A program made the position numbers and the translations under genes. From assembly GCA_013115135.1 (NCBI GenBank), contig JABANP010000060.1, positions 62,001-126,000 of the forward strand: a stretch of DNA of 64,000 nucleotides, read 5' to 3'. This DNA is from Perkinsus olseni (taxonomy: Eukaryota; Perkinsozoa; Perkinsida; Perkinsidae). The first letter of the stretch is position 1. Each line of letters begins with the position of its first letter. Under the pieces are notes generated by a model. It had not been told where the DNA came from, did not search any database, and worked only from the letters and a program-made list of their open reading frames with translations. Positions 43,750 through 55,175 of this stretch are shown here, piece by piece.

Positions 43750-46700
43750 ATGGCCACTCCCGGAGACCCCTCAGCGATCGAAGTCGAGGTGATGGTGAAT
43801 TACGGCGCCCGACTGGAGGGTCCCCTGGACACCATAACACTGCCGTTGACAGTGAAGGACTCGGCAAAGCGGAGGGTGGATATCGTCCTTATCCAGCCCT
43901 GGATGAGCCGTCTCAATTTCGTGCAGCCGGGCTATCGGGTGAGGAGAGGGCTTGACTTCTTCGTCGAGGGGAGTACGAGGATCGCAATGAGTAAAAGATT
44001 ATCTCAGAGTTTCTTAGAATAGCCTCTTAGTGATACGATAGTGATTCCCATAATAGTTTCCCAAAGCATCAACAGTCAGCGAGATTCATCATCATCCCGC
44101 AGAGTCGGCGGAGTTTCTCGCCCGTTCAGAGCGCTCAGCGGTGCGTCCATCTCGTCCTTATAACCTTCAGCGGATGACGGTATCCTCACATGAGCTAGCA
44201 TCTCTCAGTTCTTGCCAGATCATTTTCAAGAGCCTCCTGCCGGCCTCGAAGGACTCATACGACCTGAAGTGCAGTCGAGAGGATTTCACGGAAAATTTCT
44301 ATCGAGTTACGGGGGACGTGGAGGTAGGTATCCTTCCTGTCCTTCGTACCTGATTGAATAGACCTTATACGATGGCAATAAACTAATACTTTTTCGGCCT
44401 CTTTGGTTGCTTTCGTAGAACCGATTATTCGAGAGCTCGACTCTGGTTCTCTGCAGAAAATAAGATACTCGAAACGAGCTCCTGTTCACGGGAGTCTCGT
44501 TCGAGCAGTCTTCACTTCCCAGACGCGCATCTTGAGTCATCGTTTTCGCTCATGGTCGACCTAAGATTCTTCAGAGTGCGAAGAATCTCTGCTACGCATG
44601 AGACGTTGCTAACTGAGAGCTGGTCCGTGCTTTAGATCTCCGACGGGAAGAAGGCGCGAAAACGAGATTCCTCCGGTGAGCTGATCGACCAGCTCGAGTA
44701 CGGTGTTGTTGTTATTACTAAGGATGGTGACGTGAAGGTTGAGGATGGTAAGCACGGCGGCTGTATTCTCTTCGATCGTATCTTGCCGCTTGTCCTGATG
44801 AGTTTTCCATCGTCATGGGTGAGGGTAGCGGAAACCTTTTTCCGTGATAGGGGCTGCTGTGGCGTGTCGGAGTTACCATCCTTTTAATTGCACACTATTA
44901 AATGAATAATAATATGGTAATCTGAATGTATTACAAATAATTGGTAATGAATATTATTATTAATTTAGTATCCATGAAATCGTGACGTGGTGATATATTG
45001 CGCACCCGAGAGGTGCATCCTACCGGAGACGGCTAAGGCGGCAACAGGGTCCAATGGTCCGTGCCGCGTCCCAAGATTGTGAAGAAGAAGAAGTATCCAT
45101 AAAATCGTCAGAACTGTGCACAGCGTTGTAGTGGCTCCTGTAGAAGCAGCTTCCCGACATTCTCTTCTTCGTCACTATCTACACTGACTACAGCAGCGTT
45201 GACATTCATACCGTCCTCGAGTCCATTGGCTCTTCCAACATCTCATAGTGTCGTAGAGAGATGTACTTATGAGTTATACAAACAGCAGGCGATTGCTCCA
45301 ACAAGGCGATCGTCACAATAGCGGGCGTGTCACTAAATCACAGTAGAGTTGACGATGGAATGGTAGCGGTTGTGTTTTCCCCTCAGGTCGGCACCTGTGC
45401 TGGGACTGCAACAAGATTGATTACAGAGTGGTAGTAGATCTGGAGAGGGGGGGATGAGGGAAAGAGGGAATTATTAGACAACACTTGTCAATATTGAAAA
45501 GATTTTTTAAATTTTTTCATATTACCTGTAAGTTTTCAAGTGTCGTGGTCCACAACTTGTGGGAATACTCTTCTCTGTTGTATATCACAAAGGACCCCGA
45601 CTAACGATGATCTCGCTCTGAAAGCGACACTGCTGGCTTGGTGAATAGGGCTTAGTCAACAGGCTGAGCCATTACTCACCGGAAGGTGCGTCGGTATTAA
45701 TCTGAACTGTATTATTGGCGTTTGGATTCAAACTCATACTCGGGGGTCTGCATATTTAAGTAAAGCGAATCGTAGAAATCTAAGTATTCTCGTTATCGGT
45801 TGGTTGTAATAGGGAAGCCTTGTGTGCCGCCGTCTGAGGGTGATGGTGTTCTGTACTCAGAATAGTTTGGTGACGAAGCGCATTTCGTACCTCCCCTTAA
45901 CGGCCATCACCCCGCAGATGGGCAAGGACGGAAAGGTCATTAACATACACTGCGTCTTCGTCAGGAATACTCAGGTCGGTCCAAAGGAGAGGGCTTCTTC
46001 TCTAACCTCTGGTGGGGCGCGCGCGACTGTCTGTCCCGAGAATCATGATGACTTCAACCTGGAGGCCGTCTCTAGGAAGTGTACAAGTATTTCAACTTCC
46101 TCGCGAAGAAAAGAAGGAAAATTTACTTTGATTCAGTTCTGAGAGCTCACGTGCTGATTCTCAACTCGCCAAAGAGCGCCGATCCGTTTTTGAGCCTTCA
46201 GACGGCGCTTACTGCGGAACGTTGAGAAAATGAAAATGTCTGCGGTATTGGAGAGTCCAATGTTTCCTCGACATTTTCGTTGCCTCGCGATGAATCACTC
46301 GGCTCAGTCCGTCGGCCCCACGTAGCGTTCGGTGGCAGATGTACGCGTCTAGACCAACAGGAGGAGGGCCTAGTTATAGTAGGCAGCACGGCCCCAGCTA
46401 CGTCGCTCTGACGGTGGCGGTTGTGGACGGCGGATGGAAGTGGTTACCGGTGGCCTCCTGGGCAAGGGAGGATACTAATGACGCGCCGGGTGGGCTCGCT
46501 GGCTTCGGTTCTATCACGGGATCCCAGTGACTTAGAGAATTTTAGAGAGTTCGACGCTCGGAGTTCGATAGTGAGCTAAGCGTACTGTATCAGCCGCGTT
46601 AACCATGCCAAGCTAAGCGCACTTTGGCGTAATTCTTACCGCTCAATCGAAGTGTAATAATTTCAATTATACAAGTTTGTTATTTTAACGAGTATTTCAT

Positions 46701-48675
46701 AAAAGGGTTTCCCAGAGTTTAAGTAGAGAAACGTGATCGGAGATGCAGAGTGGCCAACGTGTTTGTGATGGCCGTCGACACTCAGTGGAAATCATCGAGG
46801 GCTCGCCATTATCGGGAGACGAGTATAGAATGTTGTGGTATGAGCTATACTTTATTATTTTCAGAACGCCTCTTCACGATGCAAATAGAGCTGCACACCA
46901 ACCAGGTGACGAGCCTTCCCTGGCTGACGACGGGCGACGTCTTGAGGATACACAGGACGAAAGTCATCCGCTACGACAGTGTGAAGAATACCACGAGGCT
47001 GGCTCACAATGGGAGAGAGAAGACGAGCGTTACTATAGTGGGTCGAAAAAGGCGGAGCGAAGTTTTTTTTGTATTTTTTGAAAGGTACCGATATCTGAAC
47101 ACAACACGCATCGAGATTATCAGCCGGGCACTCCTTACAACGTCCGGGGGTATCCTGTAGGGCCGAATACGGGAGAAGTTTATGAAGAGACGAAGTGAGT
47201 TGGGAAAGGTGTGGTATGGGCCGTGAGAATTCCCCCACTATTGAGGAGTGTGGGAGCGCTTTTCAAGACATGCCCGTACCGCCGTGTTTGCGACTTCCCG
47301 TTCAGTAAACCATTTTTGAAACTCGAAATCGATTCGGGATGGATTTTCGCGTGTTGAATCGAGTCCGAGTTTCAGAACTGGTATACCCCCTGAGTCCTTC
47401 GACAGTTGTCCAGGAACACTTCGGTTCGACTTATGATGATTCTCGCTTGATTCAGGAAACTGCACATCTTCGCTGCAGAAGCATTGAAGAGGCAGTCGTT
47501 GAAGGTGAGCAGGCCGTCTTCGCCACCAGCCTAACCAGTTCTGTTGCGCCGAGGTCCCCGAGGACAGCTCGACCGTCATCGGTCGGGTCTCGCATATTGA
47601 GAGGTCCAGCGATCGTTTCCATGTGAGCACAGTTACGGATGATGATGACAATCCTCAACTGCGAGAGGGTGAGAGCGGAGCGAAGCCGTTCACTCCGATT
47701 TTGTTGTGGCGGGGGATCGTCGAGGATGGACTTGTTAGAGTGTCATCGTTGGCTGAGGCGTTCATTCCGTGGGGGCTAGCATTTCGGATGTCACGGGTAC
47801 AAATCACCTGTCTCGATAGCCTCCTATTGATGCTGTGAGGTTGTGATGACTACGAGTATCGCGTAGCAGACGGTGGGGCAGCCCCACCGCAGGTGGGGTT
47901 GCCTCCGCATTCGGGAGCCGGAATGAGCTTTTGAATGGGCAGTCTCGTTCGCCTTGCCATTACGCACGCCCCTTTAGTCAGTCGTGTATTGAAACGTGTC
48001 TGATCAGTTACCGTTCTGGTGCGAAGTCCAGCGCAAGCTATGGGAAAGGCTTTTGTGAGTTTCCTTGCAGCTCGGTCGCTATAGTGGTGTATTATGCAGC
48101 TTTATACAAGCGGGTGCTGCGGATCGAACCTGCGTGCTGGAGATTTACAGCACAGGTCTTTGCCTCGCTCAGCTATTCCATCATCTGCAGTCCGGCGATT
48201 GGGTGATGGTTGAGGAGATGGAGATCCACAGTGAGAAGTGGGGATCGTACATCGCGATGGTCGGTCGAGTCACTCGCCTACCGGAGTGGAGCTACGACGT
48301 ACAGCACATCATATCCCTTATGAAGAAGGCAGAGACCGATAAAGAGGCCGAACAATTAGAGGAACTGGTGAGTTCAAGTCACATACCAACTTTTCCGCGA
48401 ATCGTGTCGCAGGTGGAGCCGCAAGCTCGGAGTGACGCGGAGAATGAGCCACCTCCGCAGAGCTTCGGTGATGACTATGCCTGGACGCAAGAGCTTGACC
48501 GCCTACCGGTAGGAAGAACAGAGCTCGACAAGGCCATTGAGCAGGGGGGGCTGACCGGTAGGGTCTTCCTGAGCTCAGGGTCCTGCTGGTGTAGTTGGTC
48601 TCAGGACCTGTGCTGACACAGTCCAAGGATGGTACGGTTGAGGTCGATGATGTATTCGATTTTATAGAAGAATGA
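43750..48675 (+). CDS. OB-fold single-strand telomere-binding protein (POT1/TEBP-alpha-like)
   Basis: POT1/TEBP-alpha caps the 3-prime telomeric overhang. Exon blocks on plus: MATPGDPSAIEVEVMVNYGA (43.75 kb, to a GTGAGG donor), IIFKSLLPASKDSYDLK ... NFYRVTGDVE (44.22-44.32), ISDGKKARKRDSSGELIDQL (44.64-44.75), RISYLPLTAITPQMGKDGKV then INIHCVFVRNTQ (45.86-45.98), GPSYVALTVAVVDGGW (46.39), ELHTNQVTSLPWLTTGDVLR then IHRTKVIRYDSVKN (46.87-47.04), GTPYNVRGYPVGP (47.13), SRLIQETAHLRCRSIEEAV (47.43-47.5), STVIGRVSHIERSSDRFH (47.57), EMEIHSEKWGSYIAMVGRVT (48.2), ending VDDVFDFIEE. The YxPL start, hydrophobic strands and GDVLRIHRTKV strand match the first OB fold of POT1 (GDIVRFHRLKI). It could instead be two genes, with the 43.75-kb exons separate. 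Introns hold several repeats. Confidence 0.6.
44967..45111 (+). mobile_element. SINE-like retroposed insertion with target-site duplication
   Basis: AGTATCCATGAAATCGT (44967-44983) and AGTATCCATAAAATCGT (45092-45108) are 17-bp direct repeats with one mismatch, flanking about 108 bp of unrelated GC-rich sequence that ends in GAAGAAGAAGA. A 17-bp duplication, an A/G-rich 3-prime tail and no open frame are the signature of LINE-mobilised retroposition. It lies in an intron of the OB-fold gene in an AT-rich stretch. The one mismatch implies a fairly recent insertion. Confidence 0.75.
48118..48188 (-). repeat. tRNA-Tyr-like sequence, degraded, in intron
   Basis: On minus: GGAATAGCTGAGCGAGG (A-box/D-arm), CTGTGCTGTAAATCTCCAG, which contains CTGTAAA as a possible anticodon loop with GTA, then ACGCAGGTTCGATCCGC (B-box). 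Arms pair poorly, so it is not a functional tRNA. It lies in an intron of the plus-strand OB-fold gene and its complement runs up to the CTGCAG acceptor. Confidence 0.6.
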
Positions 48676-49092
48676 TGCGCTTGCAAATTAAATAAAGATG
48701 CTTGGCCTGTTTAGCGAATCCTCGAGGTATGACGGATGCATCGTCGATAGAGTTTCGTCATGACAAGTGTTCTGTTCGGGTTGGTAGTACAACCAGTGAG
48801 ACGAGATATCTCGACAAGATTCGTAAATCGACTGGATAAGGGATGGGTCCAGTACCTGTTGCGCGGCCTTTTTGGCTCGCTTCTGCATGTCAAGTCCTCG
48901 AGTGTTCGGCTGCAGGTGCTCCGCCGAAACACTTCCGAGAAAGGCCCGGAGGGAGGCTCGGTTTCAGATCAGGTTGCGCTAACCTCGGCACGCGGTGCTT
49001 CACGCCCAGTTTGCCTCGCAAGACGTAGCTGACGGGGTGTATTGAAGAGCCTCGAGAAAGCAACTCAACACCGAACCTCATGGGACAACAGA

Positions 49093-50243
49093 TCATGCTT
49101 TGCGCAGCATCATCTCTACCAGCTGGCTATACTCTAGCTGCCCGTCCGACGTCACCTCCGCTCCGGCCAGGAGGTCATCGAACTCCTTCTCGCTGTACCT
49201 GAGCCGAATCCTCATGCGAGGTTGTTGAACCCTGCGATAAACGGGCATCTAGTGGGGCAATACTCAGGCTAAGTCCGCCTGGGACTTTGTGTGAAGGGAA
49301 GGAGGATTCCGGAGAGCCAATATTGTTTCAAAGCCCTCCTCGAGAAGAGCAGATCAGAGACAACGCGGTCTCGGGCCTGTGTTCCGAATGGAGCACGGGT
49401 CTTGTGACCAACCCCACACCAGTTTCGAGGTCTCCGCACGACATGTCGTCATCGGCCATTCCCCAAGCGTTCTGTTATTTCTACTGATGCCGTTGTGTCC
49501 AGGGATGCTGTCAATCACAAGGATTCTGCTCCCTCGGAAATTTCACTCACCCCCTAGTATGTTGAGTTCTTGAGGACTGAGCAGTCAGAATCGCAAACTT
49601 ACGGATTATCACCGGAAGAACATAGTTTGTCACGGAGCTCTTGAACGGATAGGAAACCGTTGCCGTCTCGGTCGAAGAGCTGAGGGAAGTGATGATACTC
49701 AGATGGTCGTGTTTCCCAAGCTCACTTGAAAGGCTCGTGAAAGACTCTCTCGTAGCTCCACTGAGTTCTCCCTTCTACTCATCACCTGCACCACCACACA
49801 TTCTGCAGGGGCAACGCTAGAGAGAACCCCTAACTGAGCACATTGGAACGAGTGTCGGCTTAGCCCAGGCTAATACCAAAGCATTTAGGCAAAGCTAATA
49901 CCAAGGCGGAAACGGCATTGGACCTCTCTTCCTTCAGGGGCTCGATCCCCTAAGGTCACTCACCTCGAGGAACTCGTCCACTGTGATCCCCTTTCTGTTG
50001 GACAGGTCGTAATCTTCGAGAATTTTGATCAGCTCATCATCAGTCGGCGAGTGACCCAGAGAGCGCATGAGCACGCCGATCTCGTACGGAGTGATCACAC
50101 CTACCCCAGAGGCGGGCGGTGGAACGACTCGGCGCTTTTTTTCTAGTCGTACCTCGCCCTCCTCTGTCAACAAGGCTGAATGCCTTGCGATATTCTTCTA
50201 TGAGATCTGGGGGCAAATTGATGGTTGTCGTGTGTTTCTTCAT
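49093..50243 (-). CDS. Calmodulin-like EF-hand protein
   Basis: A calcium sensor of the calmodulin/centrin superfamily. The model complement(join(49093..49198,49603..49679,49726..49785,49964..50100,50153..50243)) keeps frame and gives 156 aa. EF1: EYRKAFSLVDRGGRGVITPY (loop DRGGRGVITPYE, acidic residues lost at positions 3 and 5). EF2: ILEDYDLSNRKGITVDEFLE (loop altered). Linker exon: ENSVELRESLSRAFQ. EF3: LFDRDGNGFLSVQELRDKL, the one canonical loop. EF4: EVTSDGQLEYSQLVEMM, degenerate. So probably one strong calcium site. The N-terminal KKHTTTINLPPDLIEEYRKA resembles calmodulin/centrin helix A. All introns are short (47 to about 400 nt). Confidence 0.9.
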
Positions 50244-50284
50244 AAAAGTGAGGATTAATTCTGCTTCTCAACGACCGGCCCTCT

Positions 50285-50380
50285 GTAAACCCAAAGGGGT
50301 GTTCAATAGACTGCACTGGCCTCTCCTGCAATTCAGGAGCGATCGCGGCATTGAGTTTAAAACGCGTGAAAGCGGACCAC
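50285..50380 (+). repeat. GATAGACTG-family repeat, copy 3
   Basis: AAAGGGGTGTTCAATAGACTG ... CCTCTCCTGCAATTCAGGAGCG ... GAGTTTAAAACG parallels LTV1 intron 2 (9236-9312). It lies in the intergenic region between the calmodulin-like gene and RPL10. Confidence 0.7.
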
Positions 50381-50880
50381 GGAAGCGCTCATTTTTCACA
50401 GTGGAAACGGAATTATTCGCGTCTGTGGGTTATGTGTCGCCAGTGAAACGTTCATCAACCTTGACCAGCCAAACAAACAGCGCTCGCAAGCACAGGGAAG
50501 TTAATTCTGGGTAGTATAGATGTGCTGGTCTACTACGGAAGTGCTCTCAAAACTCAGAAGCATACTGAACACCCGGCCAGTTCCAACTCCATTCACCTAA
50601 TAATAATCAGACGAAGACACGTAGCCTGCATGTTAAGTTTTACAAGAAGCTTGCGGGGCGCGGCCAATACCCCTCCGGCCTAGATTCTGCTACTAGGGGT
50701 GCTTGAACGCTTAGGTGTGTGGTTAAGCCAAACTCAGCTTCATCATCACAGGGTCCTCGTCATATTTTTGGGCGCGCGCTTTTTGCACTTGGATAGCAGA
50801 GATCGATCGGGTGATCGATAAGGTGGTGTGATTGTTGCCCTTGGCCTTCCTCAGACCTTTAGCCTGGTTGTCTAATCATC

Positions 50881-51606
50881 ATGGGTCGCCGCCCAGCTCG
50901 TTGTTATCGCTATTGCAAGAACAAGCCCTACCCCAAGAGCAGATTCTGCAGGGGTGTCCCCGATCCTAAAATCAGGATCTACGATGTCGGTTTCAAGGAG
51001 GCCGGTGTCGAGGAGTTCCCCGCCGCTGTCCACATGGTCTCTGACGAGTACGAGCAGGTTTCCTCTGAGGCTTTGGAGGCTGCCCGTGTCGCCGCTAACC
51101 GTTACATGCTCCGTTGGGCCGGTAAGGAAGGATTCCACATGAGGATCCGTGTCCATCCTTATCACGTCCTTCGTATCAACAAGATGCTTTCGTGCGCTGG
51201 TGCCGATAGGTAATACCGAAGGGCCGTTGTTCTCACTTGGCGTTTGCGTTCGATGCTGCTGTTCTGATGATCATTTTGTGTTATTTTCCTCAGGCTCCAG
51301 ACCGGTATGCGTGGTGCTTACGGCAAGCCCAACGGTACCTGCGCCCGTGTCAACATCGGCCAGGTGCTCATCTCCATCCGTACCAGGTTGGACAAGGAGC
51401 AGATCGCCGTCGAGGCCTTGAGGCGTGCTAAGTTCAAGATCCCCGGTCGCCAGAAGATCCATGTCTCCCACAACTGGGGCTTCACTCGCTTCACTAAGGA
51501 CGAGTACCAGAAGTACAAGGCCATGGGCCGTCTGATCCCCATGGGTTCTCACGTCCAGTGGCTCTCTTCGAAGGGCTCTTTGGACCGTTTCATCGGTGCG
51601 CAGTAG
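50881..51606 (+). CDS. RPL10: 60S ribosomal protein L10 (uL16)
   Basis: uL16 sits at the base of the P stalk near the A and P sites and its loading is the last 60S maturation step. The model join(50881..51209,51294..51606) gives 213 aa (usual 213-220). Start [20 protein letters not shown], then [35 protein letters not shown] and [10 protein letters not shown] / [12 protein letters not shown] across the 84-nt intron, where the essential P-site loop lies. [20 protein letters not shown] sequence ([18 protein letters not shown]) follows. The frame has strong codon bias (C/T or G third positions), unlike its neighbours, as expected for a highly expressed gene. Confidence 0.98.
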
Positions 51607-52619
51607 AAGTATTAGTGGTTTAACAAAAGGTTCCCTAATACTTGCAGAATCATCATCGGCTTTTGTTGGGAGGGCTGAACCATTGAAATGGCTTCTGGGC
51701 TCAATAGTGTTCGTGTAGAGTTTCTCAATGGTGGGGGCAAAGTGCGTTGAAAGAGGAACCTTCGCCGTCTGAGCTTGATCTTCATGGTAATGCTGGTGTT
51801 GATCATTCTTATGAGTTCGAGTAATCGGCAAGGTGGTCTCTTATTGATCGTCATACCTTAGTAATGGGAACGGTCAAGTGTGTCTCTGGACACCTGTACT
51901 GCGTGCGCACCATTCTCTTAGCTACTCTGTGAGGTTTGTCGATCACTCTAAGCATTCGTCTTGCCTGTTTCGTCGTCTCGGACCCACGTGTATGGAGTAT
52001 CGCTCCCGTCCCTCCAAGGAGTTCGCACGATAACACAGCTGCACTTGTTGCTGATACAGAGGGCCTGGTGCGACTTCACAGACGAACGCCGTTGCCAAGG
52101 CCTTGAGCTGAGGCAAATATTTGTAATGGGCGAGCTAGTTTCTCTCCATTTCTTGGCGAGAAACTTTCGGGTTGCTCGTGCTGATGTTCGACATAAGGCA
52201 TCCGAAGGTTACCTGTTACCTAACGAGACAATCCTTGCCATGCTTCGGTGGCCGTACCGATAAACAGTCCAAGCTCGGGCTAGATATCATGGTGTTAATA
52301 CGCCGACCGCGCGAGTAAAGGTCGGCTTCATTATCGTTCTACCTTGTCATTTCTGCCTTCGAGTGTTCACGCAACTGTGATAGGCAAGAGGTATAGCGTT
52401 TGCCTTCCTGAGGCTCCATAAATTCGCCATGACGGGCGATTTCTTCTTGTGAGCTTGGAGTGGAATATGAGTGAAGAACAACAGCAGCTTGAAGCCCGTT
52501 CTCGAGGAATCCCTGTCCATGACGATTTCCGTGTATCTTTTTCGAGACTACGAAACCTGTGGCTGTCAAGGGGCGAGGTTCACCGTGCTCTATCTTGGCA
52601 CATATCGTCAATCCAATAG
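51607..52619. other. Intergenic, nothing recognised
   Basis: The RPL10 3-prime flank. Open frames are short and without recognisable motifs. Confidence 0.5.
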
Positions 52620-53125
52620 TTGTTCCAATCTATACATGGGCACCGTTACGGCTTCTTTACGGTTTACGTTACGGTGCGCGTAACGTAAGTAGTTTACGGT
52701 TACGGAAGGGGCTTACGATTTTACGGTTGGTGCTGAACTGCCTTCTTGGAATTGTGGCGGAAACATTCGCTGTAAGGCATTGCACCATAGCTCAAATAGT
52801 TGTTAAACTCATTATTGGCGGTTAGGATTCAACCGAACCGGTGGGAGACTAACATTTGGCTCTGCATTGACCACCCTTCTCCCTTTGAAATTCCATCCGT
52901 CTTACTCCCAGGCTGACCCGGAACTGCCGAGCCGGCCTCGTCTACGCATGCGCATTCACATGAAATAGACTCAATCGACTTGAATGGTAATTCCTCGTTT
53001 TGTCCATTACATCTCCGTAAGAGCCGTTACGGCGCCGTAATTTTACGTTACGGGCCTTGAAGCGTAACCGTAAAAGTCAGCCGTAACGGTCCGTAACGTA
53101 ATTCTGCCCATCTATATTCCAATCC
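52620..53125. repeat. Foldback element with GTTACGG-rich arms
   Basis: The left arm (about 52630-52735: ATGGGCACCGTTACGGCTTC, TTTACGGTTTACGTTACGG) and the right arm (about 53020-53122) are rich in TTACGG in opposite orientations. The right arm complement reads GATGGGCAGAATTACGTTACGG, so the outer ends ATGGGCA also pair. About 290 bp of ordinary sequence lies between. It is probably a non-autonomous palindromic element. Confidence 0.65.
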
Positions 53126-53713
53126 GTGAGTGCGAGAGATGGCCCAAGACGCTCGCTTGTCTATTTTCTAGGAGCAGACGGCCAGCTCAGCTGCGCTCAG
53201 ATCCACACATGCTTGAACGGTATAGACTGGGAAACGCGAGTCCATCATTTGAAAGTTCTTCGACTTAGCCATAACGATATCGTGCGCCTTAACGAACTCC
53301 CTCCGTGGAATCACTATGCATCGGTCCCGATGTACAAAGGCGTTGCAATAAACGGTATCTTTCGCCGCCCCTGGAGTGATTCATGTGGAGTCGAGCTCTG
53401 AGCCAACCTGACTTCCGCGTTTGGTAGAATATGCAGAAGTGAAGCTTACCATGGCTTTGAAAGGGGTACGGCATTTTCTCTCGGGATTCGGGTCACCAGC
53501 CACCAAGCCTGGCCGAATCTTCAGGAGCGCGATCGCGTTGTTGTTAATCCCGAGAGGCGGCAGAAGGTGGACTCCCTCGCCGCCACGAGCGTCATCAACA
53601 GACTGATCATCAGACTACTCAATGGTGAGGATAGCACGCTACCGGCAGAGACTTCTACTTCGATTGGGCTGCCGGTGAGGACTATGGCCTCCGATAACAG
53701 TAGCTGCGACTAG
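53126..53713 (+). pseudogene. Truncated paralogue of the downstream LRR gene
   Basis: VHHLKVLRLSHNDIVRLNEL is an LRR unit. About 250 bp further, QAWPNLQERDRVVVNPERRQ then KVDSLAATSVINRLI matches the minus-strand gene's QALPNLRALDRVVINFGERQ then KADSLAVTRVMNRLG (about 56305-56430). Only the C-terminal part of the gene is present, on the opposite strand, facing the long gene across the minisatellite. A frame ending at 53713 is open, so it might still be expressed. Confidence 0.65.
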
Positions 53714-54111
53714 CATGGTCACGAGATGGCGCTGATGGATGCATTTCTGGTGGATTCGGGGTTTGGTGTTGTTAAGTACATAATTGATAAGTTAACCACC
53801 CGGCGAGGAGCCCAACGACCAGCAATGAAGCAGCGAGGCCTCGAAGAATTGAGCGCACTGATGAGAGTCTAGCTAACTCGGTATCGGTATTGGGAAACTG
53901 ACTCACATACACAACCCAGTTATTATTGCGTTTAGGTGACGATTTTCATTTTTGTTCCGCTGATCCTTTTGTGTTCCCGCAAGGGGTTGCGCTGAAGCTA
54001 AGCTCAATCGTCGATGATGTGAGAACAGTAGAGCAAGGATTGCTTTTCAGATGACAAAGCCAGGCTTTTGTGTTCTTAGTCAGTCTCTTAAGACGAATAT
54101 ATGAGCGCATT

Positions 54112-55175
54112 AGTGTGTATAGGTAACCACCGTGTATGGTGACACATATGAGCACACCCGGGTGTATGTGTCACCAGTGGTGTTTCACCACTGTGCATGG
54201 TGACAGCCTGTCACTGACAGGTATGATCACACCATACCTGTCTGTGTAACCACTGTGTATGGTGACACATATGAGTACTCCCGGGTGTATGTGTAACCAC
54301 TGAGTATGGTGACACGTATGAGCGCACCAGAGCGTATATCTAAACACTGTGTACGGTGACACGTATGAGCAAACCAGGGTGTATGTGTAACCTGTGTGTA
54401 TGGTGACAGGTATGATCACACCATACCGGTCTGTGTAACCACTGAGTATGGTGACACGTATGAGCACACCAGGGTGTATGTGTAACCACTGTGTATGGTG
54501 ACACGTATGATCACACCATACCTGTCTGTGTAACCACTGAGTTTGGTGACACATATGAGCACAGTACGGTGTATGTGTAACCACTGTGTATGGCGACACG
54601 TATGATCACACCATACCTGTCTGTGTAACCACTGAGTTTGGTGACACGTATGAGCACAGTACGGTGTATGTGTAACCACTGTGTATGGTGACACGTGTGA
54701 GCACAGCAGGGTGTACGTGTAACCTGTGTGTATGGTGACAGGTATGATCACACCATACCTGTCTGTGTAACCACTGAGCATGGTGACACTTATGAGCACA
54801 GCAGGGTGTGTGTGTAACCACAGTCTGTGGTGACACGTATGAGCGCACAGAGTGCATGCCTAACCACTGTGTAACTAATGGTGACACGTATGAGCGCACC
54901 AGAGCGTATGTGTAACCACTGTGTAACTTATGGTGACACGTTTGAGCTCACCAGAGCGTATGTGTAACCACTGTGTAACTTATGGTGACACGTATGAGCG
55001 CACCAGAGCGTATGTGTAGCCACTGTGTAACTTATGGTGACACGTATGAGCGCACCAGAGGGTATGTGTAGCTACTGTGTAACTTATGGTGACACGTATG
55101 AGCGCACCAGAGCGTATGTGTAACCACTGTGTATGATGACACGTATGAGCACGCCATACCTTGTAACACTCCGTC
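54112..55175 (+). repeat. Minisatellite array, ~47-60-bp units
   Basis: About 18-20 units built around GTGTAACCACTGTGTATGG then TGACACGTATGAGC. Two sub-types alternate on the left (one with GCACACCAGGGTGTATGT, one with GATCACACCATACCTGTC). On the right the units are more uniform, with CGCACCAGAGCGTATGTG and CACTGTGTAACTTATGG. Degenerate units continue to about 55370. The array is free of stops on minus for over 100 codons (SPYTVVTHTP-like), an effect of unit structure rather than a gene. Confidence 0.95.

Noticed and set aside
42890..53125. Telomeric repeat tracts
   Set aside because: GTACGG and GTTACGG runs look repeat-like but are not TTTAGGG or TTAGGG, occur in both orientations and are interrupted; they are internal palindromic elements.
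54171..54899. Minus-strand frames of 97-142 codons in the minisatellite
   Set aside because: Repeat units happen to lack stops; SPYTVVTHTP-like periodic sequence with no start context or splice logic.
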